From positions 1 to 43,389 of the IMG/VR virus record IMGVR_UViG_3300032238_000960: a DNA stretch of 43,389 bases. One strand, written 5' to 3'. Positions 18,582-27,232 of the stretch are shown in pieces; within the stretch, counting starts at the first letter, position 1, and each line of letters opens with the position of its first letter. This DNA comes from a virus. The notes beneath the pieces were generated by a model that saw only the letters and a list, made by a program, of their open reading frames with translations, was not told the DNA's origin and did no database searches. The translations under genes and the position numbers were made by a program.

Positions 18582-19478
18582 TTATAGAGTTCCACGGCCC
18601 CGTCGAATCCCAAGCAATGCACCCCAGCCCGAAGACTGTTGCTGACCATTTCCACCGCCCGTAGGTGTTGCGCGAGCTACTTGCCCTTGCCCCATCGGTT
18701 GAGGATTTCGTCGGCTTGATTGCATTCTGCTTGCAATTTCAGGAACCAATGATCGAGTAAGTGTTTGCACTTGATTGTGGACTGCTTGTGTTGCTTGGTA
18801 TGGATCCCATCCAGCATCAATCAAGTTGTCTACCAATTCAGGTGCACGTTGAGCCAACGGGAACTGTTGATACGCAGCATCACGCTGTTGCATCGACATA
18901 TATCCCTGTACCTGTTGCATCTGTTGCTCATAGCGAAGCTTCATAATTTCAGCTTCTTGCTGTGCTTGCGCTAGAGCAGGATCCAACATTTGCGAATCTG
19001 CCAGTTGTTGATACCGATATCGAATTGCATTCTCTTGCGCTTCTTGTTGTTGTTTCGCAAGCATTTGATCGACTTGATCAGCATCTTGAAAGCCTTGGCT
19101 TTCCAACTGTTCGATTACCCGACCCCATCGATTTAGTCGGTCTTCATAAGCAGCGGCTTGCCGAGCACGTTCGTTTACTTCACGGAAACGTTCGTACGGG
19201 ACAGGATTTGGATCAACATGACCATCGTCATATTCATCGTCTTGTTGTCCTAGCCCAAGAATGTCATCAGCAACGGAATCATAATCATCCGCTTCCGAAA
19301 CATATTCTCCGTCATAACCACTGTCTTGATCCGCGTCTTGACCTTCGTACTCACTTATCGCCCATTGTGAGTTATCATCGGGACCGGCGTTATCCCGAAT
19401 AAAGTCTCCAACCGCTTCACCTAAACCTGTCGCTCCCGCTGGTGAATCGGGAGTTGGCATCACCATCTCGTCAGGCAC
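18582..19478 (-). CDS. Scaffolding protein, 298 aa, GTG start
   Basis: The start is GTG 19478 with AGGAGA seven bases upstream. The first 100 residues are highly acidic (Asp/Glu/Tyr rich). Residues 100-230 are Gln/Ala/Glu/Arg-rich and coiled-coil-like (AKQQQEAQENAIRYRYQQLA). The C-terminus is basic (RIQSSRR-type, ending in RRGRGTL), as in scaffolds that contact the capsid through a basic tail. Its place between portal and capsid genes is diagnostic for podovirus scaffolds. Confidence 0.75.
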   Translation of the reverse strand: MPDEMVMPTPDSPAGATGLGEAVGDFIRDNAGPDDNSQWAISEYEGQDADQDSGYDGEYVSEADDYDSVADDILGLGQQDDEYDDGHVDPNPVPYERFREVNERARQAAAYEDRLNRWGRVIEQLESQGFQDADQVDQMLAKQQQEAQENAIRYRYQQLADSQMLDPALAQAQQEAEIMKLRYEQQMQQVQGYMSMQQRDAAYQQFPLAQRAPELVDNLIDAGWDPYQATQAVHNQVQTLTRSLVPEIASRMQSSRRNPQPMGQGQVARATPTGGGNGQQQSSGWGALLGIRRGRGTL

Positions 19479-19502
19479 TTAGTTCTCCTATTTTAGCACA
19501 CC

Positions 19503-21794
19503 CTATTTTTTATTTTTACCCTGTTGCTTTTCAGTCGATGAGGTACTGGGTGAGTTGTGAATGCTTCCTGCAATCACATTGTTAGCTATGTCAGCTACGT
19601 GTTTAGCCGCATAACTTTCGTTTTGAGCCTGTGACTGAGCATTGATCTTTTCAATGTCCGCACGAGACTTAAGGTCGATTAACTGTTGTTGTTTAGCCAG
19701 ATCAAGCTGCATTTTCATCTGTTCAGCTTCAGGGTTAAATGCAACTTGCTTAGGCTGTGATTGCATAGCCATCTGCTGTTGTTGCATTTCCATCATCTGT
19801 TGTTGCATAGCCGCTTGCTTCTGTTGCTGTAAAGCCAAGACTTCCAATATGTCTGAGGTCTCAGGCAACTGTAGCATCTTGACAGTAAGTGCGTTAGTTT
19901 CTGGATCTGCTGGGTCACCAAATAGACCCATCTGTCGCAACATAACAATCTTTTGCAGCTTCTGATCCGGACTGTCAGCTTGAGATGAGCCTGGGATGTA
20001 AATGACACGGAATTGACCACCACTACGGATTTGGTCAAACGTAATCACTCCCTGCTTGATTTCATTACGTGGATTGACTTGATCGTCTACTGAACCAATA
20101 AATGGTGCAACTGCATACTGATCAACAAGAGCAATTTCCCATTCTTTAATTTTCTGTATAGACTTTTCAATGTCTGCACGGATGTAGCTGTGTTGCGTAT
20201 TATCAGCGCGTTGTAGTAATCGTACGGACTCGGCAGGAGTTCCAGCTTGGGCTAGGCCCTGCGAAACATCATGTAGTCCGGCAATGTCCATCATGTCTTT
20301 TTCAAGTGATTGCATAAATGACATCAAGTCTTGTGCAATACCTGGGGAGCGGACAATCTGTGGTGGATGGCTACCTCGATCAAAGTAAATTTTTCGAAGA
20401 ATACGGCTAGTGTCATCGATGTCATCACCAGCTTTATCAAATGCATCAGCACCTACACGACTGTTGCGCTCAATGTATACGTAGTCTTTTTGATTCTCAA
20501 ACTGCTCTAGCCATCGAGAATACAAGCGGTTATATGCCTGTTGTAGCGAACATAAGTCAAATCCAAGTGAGTGACCATATGGCGTACCAGACCTTGGTTG
20601 CCATCGAAGTGGAATGAATGGAAACTCATCTTTCTTCTTATATGGCCAGACTCCTGCGTACAACAACGCACTATTTGTACTTACGATAAAACGACCGTCA
20701 GGATACTTTGCAGATGGTTTTTCCCAATATTCATAAACAATAGCACTATGCTTTTTGCTATCAATATTGTTCATACGGACGCTAGATGGTTGAACCCATC
20801 CATTACCAGAACCATTAGCTCCTTCTAGGTAAGCATCGACGTAACCAGCATTTTGCCCAGCAATAGCATCAGGACGTACAGATTTACCAGCGTCTCCGTA
20901 ATTGTCTACAAACCACGATAATGGCTTAACAGATGCATGGATCAACCAGCGAACACCTTGATCGTTTTGAGCTGTTGGATCAAGAAGTACATTGAAACAT
21001 GGAACAATTTCCTCTTCCACGTCACCTAAATCAAGCTCTTCATAACCTTTGATTTCTCCGGTATCAAGAGCCATCTTAGGCATAATGACGGAACTGTTCG
21101 AATTCCAATAAACCTTTAGGAATGATGTGCCTGTAATACAAGCCCATCGCACTCGTTCTTTTGTTTGTGTTTCACGATCAAACTTTCGAGTGTAATGTCC
21201 CGCAATAAAGTTTGCTTCGTCTGCGGCACTCTGATCTTTTGGATTCATACTGAGTGGGACAGCACGTGCATCGGGAGCAACCTGTGTAAGTTTGCCAACA
21301 ACACCATCAATCAGAGGACGCATCTTATTAACCGTCATGTAACGGTTTGGTTCTGCGGGGTTCTGTAGTTGTACAAGATTACGTGTCAAACTGTTGATAC
21401 GAAACCATTGTCTACCTTCGAAGAACGCAAGTGCTTGTGCCCATTCAAGTTCAACTTCTTGACGAGCACGATAAGTAGTATTGAATTGATCTTTTACAAA
21501 GTTAACTACGTTGACTGCTTCTTCGGGTTGCTCTTTAGGAGATACCTTCCACTTGTTTGAATCGTGATCAAGCTTAAGGTCTTTTGGATCTTCCAGACTA
21601 AGGTTGCCAATATCAAAGCTACCAGGTGTACCAGAGTTGTCAGGCATCTTGTACGACAACATACTGGCTTGCATCTCAGCCATACCGCTTTGTAGCTGAT
21701 CCAACCCAGGAGGAGCCATAGGCACGGCTGTAGAACGGCTAAACATTCCCGGAGCCGCGCGTTTCCTTCCAAATTTAGGCAATGGAATACGCAT
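19503..21794 (-). CDS. Portal protein, 763 aa
   Basis: The ATG at 21794 shares the TGATG junction with the small gene before it; a TTG one codon earlier is unlikely. Residues 100-330 contain the typical portal start (RARQEVELEWAQALAFFEGR, NRYMTVNKMRPLIDGVVGKL) followed by VRWACITGTSFLKVYWNS. A central part has PYGHSLGFDLCSLQQAYNRL and later AGTPAESVRLLQRADNTQHS. The C-terminal 110 residues are Gln/Met-rich coiled coil (QQQKQAAMQQQMMEMQQQQM), a barrel-like tail as in P22. It forms the dodecameric DNA gate at one capsid vertex. Confidence 0.85.
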   Translation of the reverse strand: MRIPLPKFGRKRAAPGMFSRSTAVPMAPPGLDQLQSGMAEMQASMLSYKMPDNSGTPGSFDIGNLSLEDPKDLKLDHDSNKWKVSPKEQPEEAVNVVNFVKDQFNTTYRARQEVELEWAQALAFFEGRQWFRINSLTRNLVQLQNPAEPNRYMTVNKMRPLIDGVVGKLTQVAPDARAVPLSMNPKDQSAADEANFIAGHYTRKFDRETQTKERVRWACITGTSFLKVYWNSNSSVIMPKMALDTGEIKGYEELDLGDVEEEIVPCFNVLLDPTAQNDQGVRWLIHASVKPLSWFVDNYGDAGKSVRPDAIAGQNAGYVDAYLEGANGSGNGWVQPSSVRMNNIDSKKHSAIVYEYWEKPSAKYPDGRFIVSTNSALLYAGVWPYKKKDEFPFIPLRWQPRSGTPYGHSLGFDLCSLQQAYNRLYSRWLEQFENQKDYVYIERNSRVGADAFDKAGDDIDDTSRILRKIYFDRGSHPPQIVRSPGIAQDLMSFMQSLEKDMMDIAGLHDVSQGLAQAGTPAESVRLLQRADNTQHSYIRADIEKSIQKIKEWEIALVDQYAVAPFIGSVDDQVNPRNEIKQGVITFDQIRSGGQFRVIYIPGSSQADSPDQKLQKIVMLRQMGLFGDPADPETNALTVKMLQLPETSDILEVLALQQQKQAAMQQQMMEMQQQQMAMQSQPKQVAFNPEAEQMKMQLDLAKQQQLIDLKSRADIEKINAQSQAQNESYAAKHVADIANNVIAGSIHNSPSTSSTEKQQGKNKK

Positions 21795-21937
21795 CAAATA
21801 AACCTATCTTTCTCGCCGTTCTGGATTATTTTCTGTTCCCTATCAAACCTGATCCAACGCAATTCCCACCAATTTGCCATCAAAATGATGACAATACAAG
21901 CAAGCAATATACATTGAATAATATCACTGAGGCTCAT
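21794..21937 (-). CDS. Small membrane protein between terminase and portal, 47 aa
   Basis: This frame begins with ATG 21937, overlapping the TerL stop (ATGA), and ends with TGA at 21796-21794 sharing a base with the portal start (TGATG). The 47 residues start MSLSDIIQCILLACIVIILM, one transmembrane helix, followed by a basic and aromatic tail (NWWELRWIRFDREQK). The stop-start joins at both ends are good evidence that it is real and translated by coupling. No family was recognised. Its role is unknown. Confidence 0.6.
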   Translation of the reverse strand: MSLSDIIQCILLACIVIILMANWWELRWIRFDREQKIIQNGEKDRFI

Positions 21938-23664
21938 ACGTATTTGTCTTCCCCATTATCCTGTAGCCACGTTGGTTTCCAAGATTGAAGCTTTGCTGTT
22001 TCTGGACAGGTAACTGGGTACTCTCGCCACATTACGCCGTATCGACATGAGTCTAATGCGTGATCGGATTTTGTACCGCCATCGAGGTCTTCAACATCAC
22101 GTGGGTCAGACATGGCTGCTTTCATTTCTCGAATAAGATTTGGGCAAGCATGACGGACAATCTTGAACCTGGGTGTAGGTGCACCTTCTTTAATTCGACT
22201 TGCAGCTAACCATTCTTTTAACCTACGCCAACCGGCTTTACGATCTTTGACTGCTCTAACTGCCGGTAGTCCACGTCTCCACCAAATCTCAACTGGATAT
22301 TCACCAATGCGTTGATCAATTCTTTCTGGTGGGAAAGTATTAGCCCAGTCAAAAGCAATTGCCTCAAGCTTTGTCATATAGGCTCCATCAGGCTGGTTTC
22401 TTTTAGTAGGTTCTGCGTAACCTCTAGTTTTAAGCATATCTATGACTTCTTGTGCTTGAACCGATGAAACCATTCCAGATTTGTAGATCTCCCCAATAAC
22501 GTATACATCTTCGTTTTCATCTGATGCATACAGCAAGGTACAAGCAGGAGCGTTTGTACCAAAGTCATGACTTGCCCAAAGTCTCCACCAAGGTTTAACG
22601 TCTACCGAATCAACAACGTGCCAAGGTTTGCCTGTGACGTCAAACTCTCTAAACTCAGGAAAGAACAAACCACCAACGCCAACTTCGTGTTGGCATTCTC
22701 TTAAGAATGCAATGAGTCCATAATCGTCAATCTCACGTTGACATACTTCTATTGATTTATGACACCAGTTTGGAGTGCCACCTGTAATCTTGTAACTAAC
22801 ACGACCATCTTCACGCTCTACAGGCTCATACGTTAGATTCTCAATAGCCGGGACAATGGGTGATTGAATTCGATTCTGGAGCATATCCAATTCACCACTT
22901 AGTGTTTGTGCCATAACCGAGTTTGCGTGAATCTTATTCTGTACAAATACAATGGCACAGTCTGTGCTTTTAGCTGGAAGGATAGTCTGAGTAATGGTTG
23001 CTATCTTCTTTTCAACTCTATTAACGGAATCATCGAGTTCATCAATGTCATCAAGAATGATGAAGTCCGGTCGTAAATGATCAAGCTTAACACCACGAGC
23101 GCCAGTATCAAGACCAAAAGCAAGTACGTTAAAGCCGTTAGCAGTGCGTAACTTGCTTGCATTCCAGCCTTTAGAAAAGCCATAACGGTTAAGCGCCCTT
23201 TCAATACCGCATCGTTCCATTGTGTGCGCAATGTCCGATACGTGTCGGTCTGCGGCTTCCTGTGTTGAGCATACATACAGTAAAAATCGTCTTGCACCTT
23301 TGACTGCTATTCTGGCAGCAATGTGTTCCATTGTTGTTGATTTACCGCCACCTCGAAACCAACATTCAATTAGTGCCGGTGGTGGTGTGCCTGTAGTAAT
23401 GTTTTCAGCCCACTCCCAAGCACGGACATGATGATCACCAAGCTCACTACTTATAGCGTGTGGTGCAAACGTACGTAGCCAATGTCTATAATCCAATGAT
23501 GCTCCATCAATGGCTACTGCCTTGCCACTGTCGTAATCGCCAGTTTCTATCACTTGATTAATTTGTTCATTTAAAGCTTCAAGCAACGCTACTGCTAACG
23601 GTTTGTCGGCACTAGTTAGATGCCTGAATTCTTTAGGTGTATTTCGTTTAACTTGATTAGCCAT
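21934..23664 (-). CDS. terL: Terminase large subunit, 576 aa
   Basis: This is the DNA packaging motor ATPase and nuclease. Walker A is FRGGGKST (residues 103-110) and Walker B is IILDDID (202-208). The C-terminal RNase H-like nuclease has ASHDFGTNAP with the first acidic residue near D367, FDWAN near 430, and KSDHALDSCRYGV near 545. The length is usual for the family. It overlaps the small terminase gene by 8 bases and is followed by a small membrane protein and the portal, the standard packaging order. It binds the portal during head filling. Confidence 0.93.
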   Translation of the reverse strand: MANQVKRNTPKEFRHLTSADKPLAVALLEALNEQINQVIETGDYDSGKAVAIDGASLDYRHWLRTFAPHAISSELGDHHVRAWEWAENITTGTPPPALIECWFRGGGKSTTMEHIAARIAVKGARRFLLYVCSTQEAADRHVSDIAHTMERCGIERALNRYGFSKGWNASKLRTANGFNVLAFGLDTGARGVKLDHLRPDFIILDDIDELDDSVNRVEKKIATITQTILPAKSTDCAIVFVQNKIHANSVMAQTLSGELDMLQNRIQSPIVPAIENLTYEPVEREDGRVSYKITGGTPNWCHKSIEVCQREIDDYGLIAFLRECQHEVGVGGLFFPEFREFDVTGKPWHVVDSVDVKPWWRLWASHDFGTNAPACTLLYASDENEDVYVIGEIYKSGMVSSVQAQEVIDMLKTRGYAEPTKRNQPDGAYMTKLEAIAFDWANTFPPERIDQRIGEYPVEIWWRRGLPAVRAVKDRKAGWRRLKEWLAASRIKEGAPTPRFKIVRHACPNLIREMKAAMSDPRDVEDLDGGTKSDHALDSCRYGVMWREYPVTCPETAKLQSWKPTWLQDNGEDKYV

Positions 23665-24427
23665 CTACAATCTCCGCATCTTGAATTTCTTCCGCATCGT
23701 GCTTGTATTTTGGCAGCAACTTATTAATGCCAGTTTGTATTGCAGTCAGCACATCGACGTCTCGCACCGAACGTTTAACTACTTCCAGAATCTGCATTAT
23801 AAGCATAAAGGCTTGATCGGCTTCCAATGTATATGCTTTGGTTTGCATCATACGTTGTTCAGCTTCAACAAGATCAGCACGACGAGATATTAACTCTAAT
23901 ACGTCTTTAGATGCATCGTATTCATTTAAACGCTCCTGTAAAAGATCGCCTATCTGCTCAAATGCATCAATGAAATCTGGGCTACCTAGTTTTGATCTAG
24001 CAAGGTTGTATGCTGATTCAATCTTACGATATTGATCAATACTAACACCTTCACCAGCAGCTTCAGCACGAACGTCAACCAATGCTGTTAGGTACGCAGT
24101 GTCATCCCTAAGACTAAATAATTCTGGATCATCTCGATGTGCATCTACTTTTTCCAGTAAGTCTTTTCCAGCTTTTGCAAACCTACGTCTATTTACTTTA
24201 TAAGCATGAGCCAAAAACTTAGGTTGATCGTTACGTTTGATTAATTCAATGCCATGGTGTTTACAGTAATCATGACCTGATATTGCTATTGCACGGCAAC
24301 GTACACGTTCACCATTCTTCTCAATAATGGCATTGCATATTAGATGCTCACCATGTTGAGTAATGCGGTACATACGTCCGTCTCTCTCTACATAACGAGA
24401 GTCATTAAATTCTTGTGCATAGTTCAT
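23657..24427 (-). CDS. terS: Terminase small subunit (candidate), 256 aa, leaderless start
   Basis: It lies directly before terL with an 8-base overlap, the usual place for the DNA-recognition subunit. The N-terminal part has a Cys/His pattern (CNAIIEKNGERVRCRAIAIS then HDYCKHHG) like a small zinc finger; the middle and C-terminus are helical and charged. ATG 24427 lies six bases after a TATACT box (24439-24434), so the mRNA is probably leaderless. The subunit assignment is by position and size; the sequence family is not certain. Confidence 0.65.
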   Translation of the reverse strand: MNYAQEFNDSRYVERDGRMYRITQHGEHLICNAIIEKNGERVRCRAIAISGHDYCKHHGIELIKRNDQPKFLAHAYKVNRRRFAKAGKDLLEKVDAHRDDPELFSLRDDTAYLTALVDVRAEAAGEGVSIDQYRKIESAYNLARSKLGSPDFIDAFEQIGDLLQERLNEYDASKDVLELISRRADLVEAEQRMMQTKAYTLEADQAFMLIMQILEVVKRSVRDVDVLTAIQTGINKLLPKYKHDAEEIQDAEIVDG

Positions 24428-24433
24428 CTCGTA

Positions 24434-24441
24434 AGTATACT
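24434..24441. promoter_or_regulatory. Palindromic AGTATACT: shared -10 box for two divergent genes
   Basis: AGTATACT is its own reverse complement, so it contains TATACT on both strands (24436-24441 on plus, 24439-24434 on minus). The plus ATG (24451) lies nine bases downstream and the minus ATG (24427) six bases downstream. Both genes would start at or within a few bases of their mRNA 5-prime end. No -35 box is clear on either side. Transcription start mapping would settle it. Confidence 0.6.
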
Positions 24442-24450
24442 GTCAGGGTT

Positions 24451-24711
24451 ATGAAAACATCACCCGATCACTACCGTGCTGTAGTAAAAAAACATTTTCA
24501 ACCAGTTTACGTAGCCAAAGCCTGGAACCTTGGTTTTGAATTATTCACAGCTATTAAATACATTGCTCGTTGTGGACATAAACCTGGTGAAACTGAATTC
24601 GATGATTTGTCAAAAGCTATCTGGTTTTTGGCGTTCTATCTCACTAGTAATACTGACAAGTGTGATGAGATTGTCAAATTACTGACACCCGAAAAAACAA
24701 GCCTCCCGTAG
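24451..24711 (+). CDS. DUF3310-like protein, 86 aa
   Basis: The sequence MKTSPDHYRAVVKKHF, then LGFELFTAIKYIARCGHK and FDDLSKAIWFLAFYL, fits the DUF3310 pattern of phage proteins (HY near the start, GNAIKYI-like helix, DL-KA-W-L helix); the function of that family is unknown, possibly nucleotide related. It is the only plus-strand gene within the leftward virion operon and starts from the palindromic -10 at 24434-24441. A longer in-frame start at 24415 would include the promoter and is rejected. Its stop codon is inside a terminator hairpin. Confidence 0.65.
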   Translation: MKTSPDHYRAVVKKHFQPVYVAKAWNLGFELFTAIKYIARCGHKPGETEFDDLSKAIWFLAFYLTSNTDKCDEIVKLLTPEKTSLP

Positions 24712-24718
24712 GAGGCTT
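24692..24718 (-). terminator. Rho-independent terminator, mainly for the leftward transcript
   Basis: AAGCCTCC and GGAGGCTT form an 8-bp stem with loop CGTA. On the minus strand the stem is followed by GTTTTTTC, so it should end transcription after the repeat protein gene (stop at 24724). It also covers the last codons of the plus-strand DUF3310-like gene, whose downstream sequence has a weaker T-run, so it may work both ways. Terminase genes therefore need their own promoter. Confidence 0.75.
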
Positions 24719-24723
24719 GATCT

Positions 24724-26574
24724 TTATTTCTTGACTTGGTACTGAGTACCTTCTTCAGCTTTTTGTTTAATTCGTTCGTATTTTCCGCCCTTACCGTAAT
24801 CACCAGATCGGTAGTAGTTCAACAAGTTTTGTCCTCTACCTTCCATTTCTGAATTAAGGCGTTCAGTAATTCCTTGATCAGGATGTTGCTTAAGCGTCTG
24901 ATCTTCTCGGAACTTACCGAATTTCTGTCGCAAACTATTCCTGGTGTCCTCATCAAGATTATCCGCTTTCATCATGCGTTCAAGATGATTTGCACCAACA
25001 TTCAAACCTTTGCGCAATGTAGCATCAAATGCTTCACCAAGATATTCATCTGGCTTGCGGATTGCTCTTTGTGAAGCAACTGCTTGGCGTGTCATGACTG
25101 ATCCGCCTCCGTAAGATGGACTGCTAGGTCGCTGTGCGCCACCGCCTCCACCTTGGTTTCCGCCTCCTTGATTTCCACCACCAGGTGAATAGCTTGGGTT
25201 TCCTGCACCTGATTCCATAGGAGTAGTTTGTGGAGCTGGTGCTTGTGGCTTAGGCCCACGATTCATCCATGGAGCACGATACCAATCGGCTGGTGCAAAG
25301 CGATCGTAAAGTTCGGATGCCGTAGCTGCTGCCGCAAGAACGCCAGCGCCTTTACCAACGCCTTTAAGAATACGTCCTCCAGTTGCGACTGCAGCTGCTC
25401 CTCGACCAGCACGAGCCGCTGTTGCAGCTCCTGCACGTGCACCACCACGAGCCGCTGTTGTTGCTCCAGTTCGTGCCCCACCACGTGCACGGGATGTTGT
25501 AGCCGCTGGGGTTGGCGTTGCCGTTGTTGGTGCTGGCGTTGCGGATGCACGTCCTCGACCACGCCCTGTACCTGTTGCAGTTGCAGTTGGAGTTGGTGTT
25601 GGAGTTGCTGTTGCAGATCCACGTCCTCGACCACGCCCTGTACCTGTTGCAGTTGCAGTTGGAGTTGGTGTTGGAGTTGCTGTTGCAGATCCACGTCCTC
25701 GACCACGTCCTGTTGGCGTTGGAGTTGGAGTTGGAGTTGGTGTTGCTGTTGCTGTTGCAGACCCACGTCCTCGACCAGTACCCGTACCAGTTCCAGTGGA
25801 TGTACCAGTAGATGTGCCAGTAGATGCACCGCTTGTGCGTGAACCACGTCCACGTCCTGTGCCAGTACCCGTTCCAGTAGCTGTGCCAGTTCCTGTACTC
25901 GCGGTAGCTCCACCAGTGCGCGATCCTCGTCCCCGACCCGTGCCAGTACTTGTACCTGTTGCAGCAGTACCTGTACCTGTGGCGGTAGTGCCTGTAGAAG
26001 TACCAGTAGCAGTACCTGATGTAGATCCACTAGCACGAGATCCACGACCACCACGTGATCGTGTTGTGCCGGTTGCTGTACTTGCTGTACCAGTACCGCT
26101 AGGGGTTGCTGTTGCTCCAGGTGCGCCAGCAGCTGCTGCTGCTCCGCCGCCACCTATGATAGGGGATGGTCTTCGTGCCACGGTTGTTCCTCCAGAACTG
26201 TGATTGTTGTTTTGTGCATTTGCTAGCTGTCTTGCTCTTTTGCCTAATTTATGGGTTAGAACTCCCATACCTACTGATGCAACACCTAATCCCGCACCTA
26301 TTTTCATTAAGTTTGGGCCAAGATTCTCTAAATTTTTCCCAGACCAAAATCCAGCTTTTCTCTCAAATTCATCATGTTCACGTTGTTTTCGTCGTTGTGT
26401 TTTTGAATCAAACTCTCCACTATGATCTGGTACTACAAGGCCACTTTTTAATACAATATCCCGTTGATACCCTTTAATAAAATCTTTTCGATAATTTGTA
26501 TATCGTGATCCTTTAAATGGTCCAGGATGTGATTCTTCACTGGGCTTTTTAAAAACTGATTCTTCGCGTGGCAT
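24724..26574 (-). CDS. Gly/Thr/Arg-rich repeat protein of the virion operon, 616 aa
   Basis: ATG 26574 follows the small Cys-rich gene by one base. Residues 1-70 are charged; 88-110 are a hydrophobic Gly-rich stretch ([20 protein letters not shown]). Residues 140-410 are almost only Thr, Gly, Ala, Ser, Arg and Pro, built of repeats around [10 protein letters not shown] and [17 protein letters not shown]. Residues 410-440 are again hydrophobic. The C-terminal 100 residues ([20 protein letters not shown]) resemble the C-terminus of the 325-residue protein at 32626-33603. Role unknown; a basic, flexible, DNA-associated virion protein is possible. The repeats are prone to length change. Confidence 0.65.
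   Translation of the reverse strand: MPREESVFKKPSEESHPGPFKGSRYTNYRKDFIKGYQRDIVLKSGLVVPDHSGEFDSKTQRRKQREHDEFERKAGFWSGKNLENLGPNLMKIGAGLGVASVGMGVLTHKLGKRARQLANAQNNNHSSGGTTVARRPSPIIGGGGAAAAAGAPGATATPSGTGTASTATGTTRSRGGRGSRASGSTSGTATGTSTGTTATGTGTAATGTSTGTGRGRGSRTGGATASTGTGTATGTGTGTGRGRGSRTSGASTGTSTGTSTGTGTGTGRGRGSATATATPTPTPTPTPTGRGRGRGSATATPTPTPTATATGTGRGRGRGSATATPTPTPTATATGTGRGRGRASATPAPTTATPTPAATTSRARGGARTGATTAARGGARAGAATAARAGRGAAAVATGGRILKGVGKGAGVLAAAATASELYDRFAPADWYRAPWMNRGPKPQAPAPQTTPMESGAGNPSYSPGGGNQGGGNQGGGGGAQRPSSPSYGGGSVMTRQAVASQRAIRKPDEYLGEAFDATLRKGLNVGANHLERMMKADNLDEDTRNSLRQKFGKFREDQTLKQHPDQGITERLNSEMEGRGQNLLNYYRSGDYGKGGKYERIKQKAEEGTQYQVKK
25549..25710. repeat. 72-bp tandem repeat in the Gly/Thr/Arg-rich gene
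   Basis: The sequence acgtcctcgacc starts at 25549, 25621 and 25693, a strict 72-bp period. The stretch from 25561 is almost identical to the one from 25633. Each unit codes for 24 residues with a [12 protein letters not shown] core and a Pro-Thr run. Exact DNA identity between the units points to recent duplication or slippage, not just protein-level constraint. Confidence 0.85.
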
Positions 26575-26575
26575 T

Positions 26576-26671
26576 TTAGCAGTTCTTTTTTTTGCATCCA
26601 GCGCACTTACAACCTGCCGGATGTGGTTTTTCTACACCCATAATTTTGGACATTGATTTAACTTTAGCCAT
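26576..26671 (-). CDS. Small Cys-rich protein, 31 aa
   Basis: The frame starts with ATG 26671 at a TAATG junction with the gene before it and ends one base before the repeat protein start. The sequence begins [20 protein letters not shown] and ends in [11 protein letters not shown], with four Cys residues spaced as CxCxxCxxxxC, suggesting a small metal-binding knuckle. The part [13 protein letters not shown] resembles SMSQMMGIERKEH in the 81-residue protein encoded just before it. The joins to both neighbours support it as a real gene. Function unknown. Confidence 0.55.
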   Translation of the reverse strand: MAKVKSMSKIMGVEKPHPAGCKCAGCKKKNC

Positions 26672-26916
26672 TATTTTGCCCTCGCTCGTCCTTTGTAGCC
26701 TTTACCAATAACAACTTTACCACCAGGACGCAGGTGTTCTTTGCGTTCAATGCCCATCATTTGTGACATAGAAGGAGTTTTCTTAAAGCCATGTTCCTTC
26801 TTTTCCATCTGTTGCATTTGAGCACGTGTTGGAGCTTTTTTCATACCGTGTTCTTGACGTTCAATTTCTGGAAGGTCACGGGTAAACGTTTGAGCGTGAT
26901 TGATATTTTTATTCAT
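26671..26916 (-). CDS. Small basic protein with internal repeats, 81 aa
   Basis: The start is ATG 26916, which overlaps the stop of the upstream gene (ATGA). The protein has two and a half copies of a repeat of about 20 residues: IERQEHGMKKAPTRAQMQQ, then MEKKEHGFKKTPSMSQMMG, then IERKEHLRPGGK. It is rich in Lys, Arg, Met and Gln and ends in a basic tail (GKGYKGRARAK). Short repeat peptides of this kind often bind nucleic acid or a partner protein. No family is recognised. It belongs to the same transcript as the DUF6321-like gene before it. Confidence 0.55.
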   Translation of the reverse strand: MNKNINHAQTFTRDLPEIERQEHGMKKAPTRAQMQQMEKKEHGFKKTPSMSQMMGIERKEHLRPGGKVVIGKGYKGRARAK

Positions 26917-27164
26917 TTGCAGTTCCATGCACGAAGGCTTTTATTGATCCTGCTATTGGGATCGTTAGCTGTTTTTGAAGACGTGTTAACGCGCTTCATC
27001 CCTTCCATTCTTGCGCAAAAGCTTTTACGCCTTGATGCGTCTTTAGGTGTTTTAGGATTTGGAGCTGGTGGTTTCAAATTTAAACCCTCGGTTTTTTTGA
27101 AATGAGCGCGACCAGCCGCGTTCAATCCACCTTTTGGATTTTGGTATTTCTTAACGACACCCAT
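26913..27164 (-). CDS. DUF6321-like small basic protein, 83 aa, leaderless start
   Basis: The sequence GGLNAAGRAHFKKTEGLNLK and ASRRKSFCARMEGMK, ending in NKSLRAWNC, matches a conserved small phage protein pattern (DUF6321-like) found near packaging or structural genes of podoviruses. Function unknown. ATG 27164 lies seven bases after TACAAT (27177-27172), so the mRNA probably has no leader. This is the first gene of the leftward virion operon and is divergent from the gene at 27233. Confidence 0.65.
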   Translation of the reverse strand: MGVVKKYQNPKGGLNAAGRAHFKKTEGLNLKPPAPNPKTPKDASRRKSFCARMEGMKRVNTSSKTANDPNSRINKSLRAWNCK

Positions 27165-27171
27165 AAATATG

Positions 27172-27177
27172 ATTGTA
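27172..27177 (-). promoter_or_regulatory. -10 box of the leftward virion operon
   Basis: TACAAT on the minus strand lies seven bases before ATG 27164. It is preceded directly by TG. No good -35 box is visible at 17 bp. With the plus promoter at 27198-27226 it forms a 68-bp divergent region between two leaderless genes. Confidence 0.5.
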
Positions 27178-27197
27178 CATCACTGTTTTAAACGACA

Positions 27198-27226
27198 TTG
27201 CACTAGCAAGTCAGCAAGTATATACT
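27198..27226 (+). promoter_or_regulatory. Promoter of the HTH-methyltransferase operon
   Basis: TTGCAC (27198-27203) and TATACT (27221-27226) are 17 bp apart, a near-consensus vegetative promoter. ATG 27233 lies six bases after the -10, so translation would start at or next to the first mRNA base. The spacer contains the tandem AGCAAGTC AGCAAGTA, part of an element also seen at other early promoters in this window (GCAAGTATA, or TATACTTGC on the other strand). Confidence 0.75.
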
Positions 27227-27232
27227 ACACGT

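Noticed and set aside
25263-26153. Long Gln/Leu/Val-rich frames in other phases of the repeat gene, on both strands
   Set aside because: They are by-products of the low-complexity repeats. Composition is monotonous, no ribosome sites fit, and the minus-strand frame with a complete start and a sensible C-terminal domain is the 616-residue protein.
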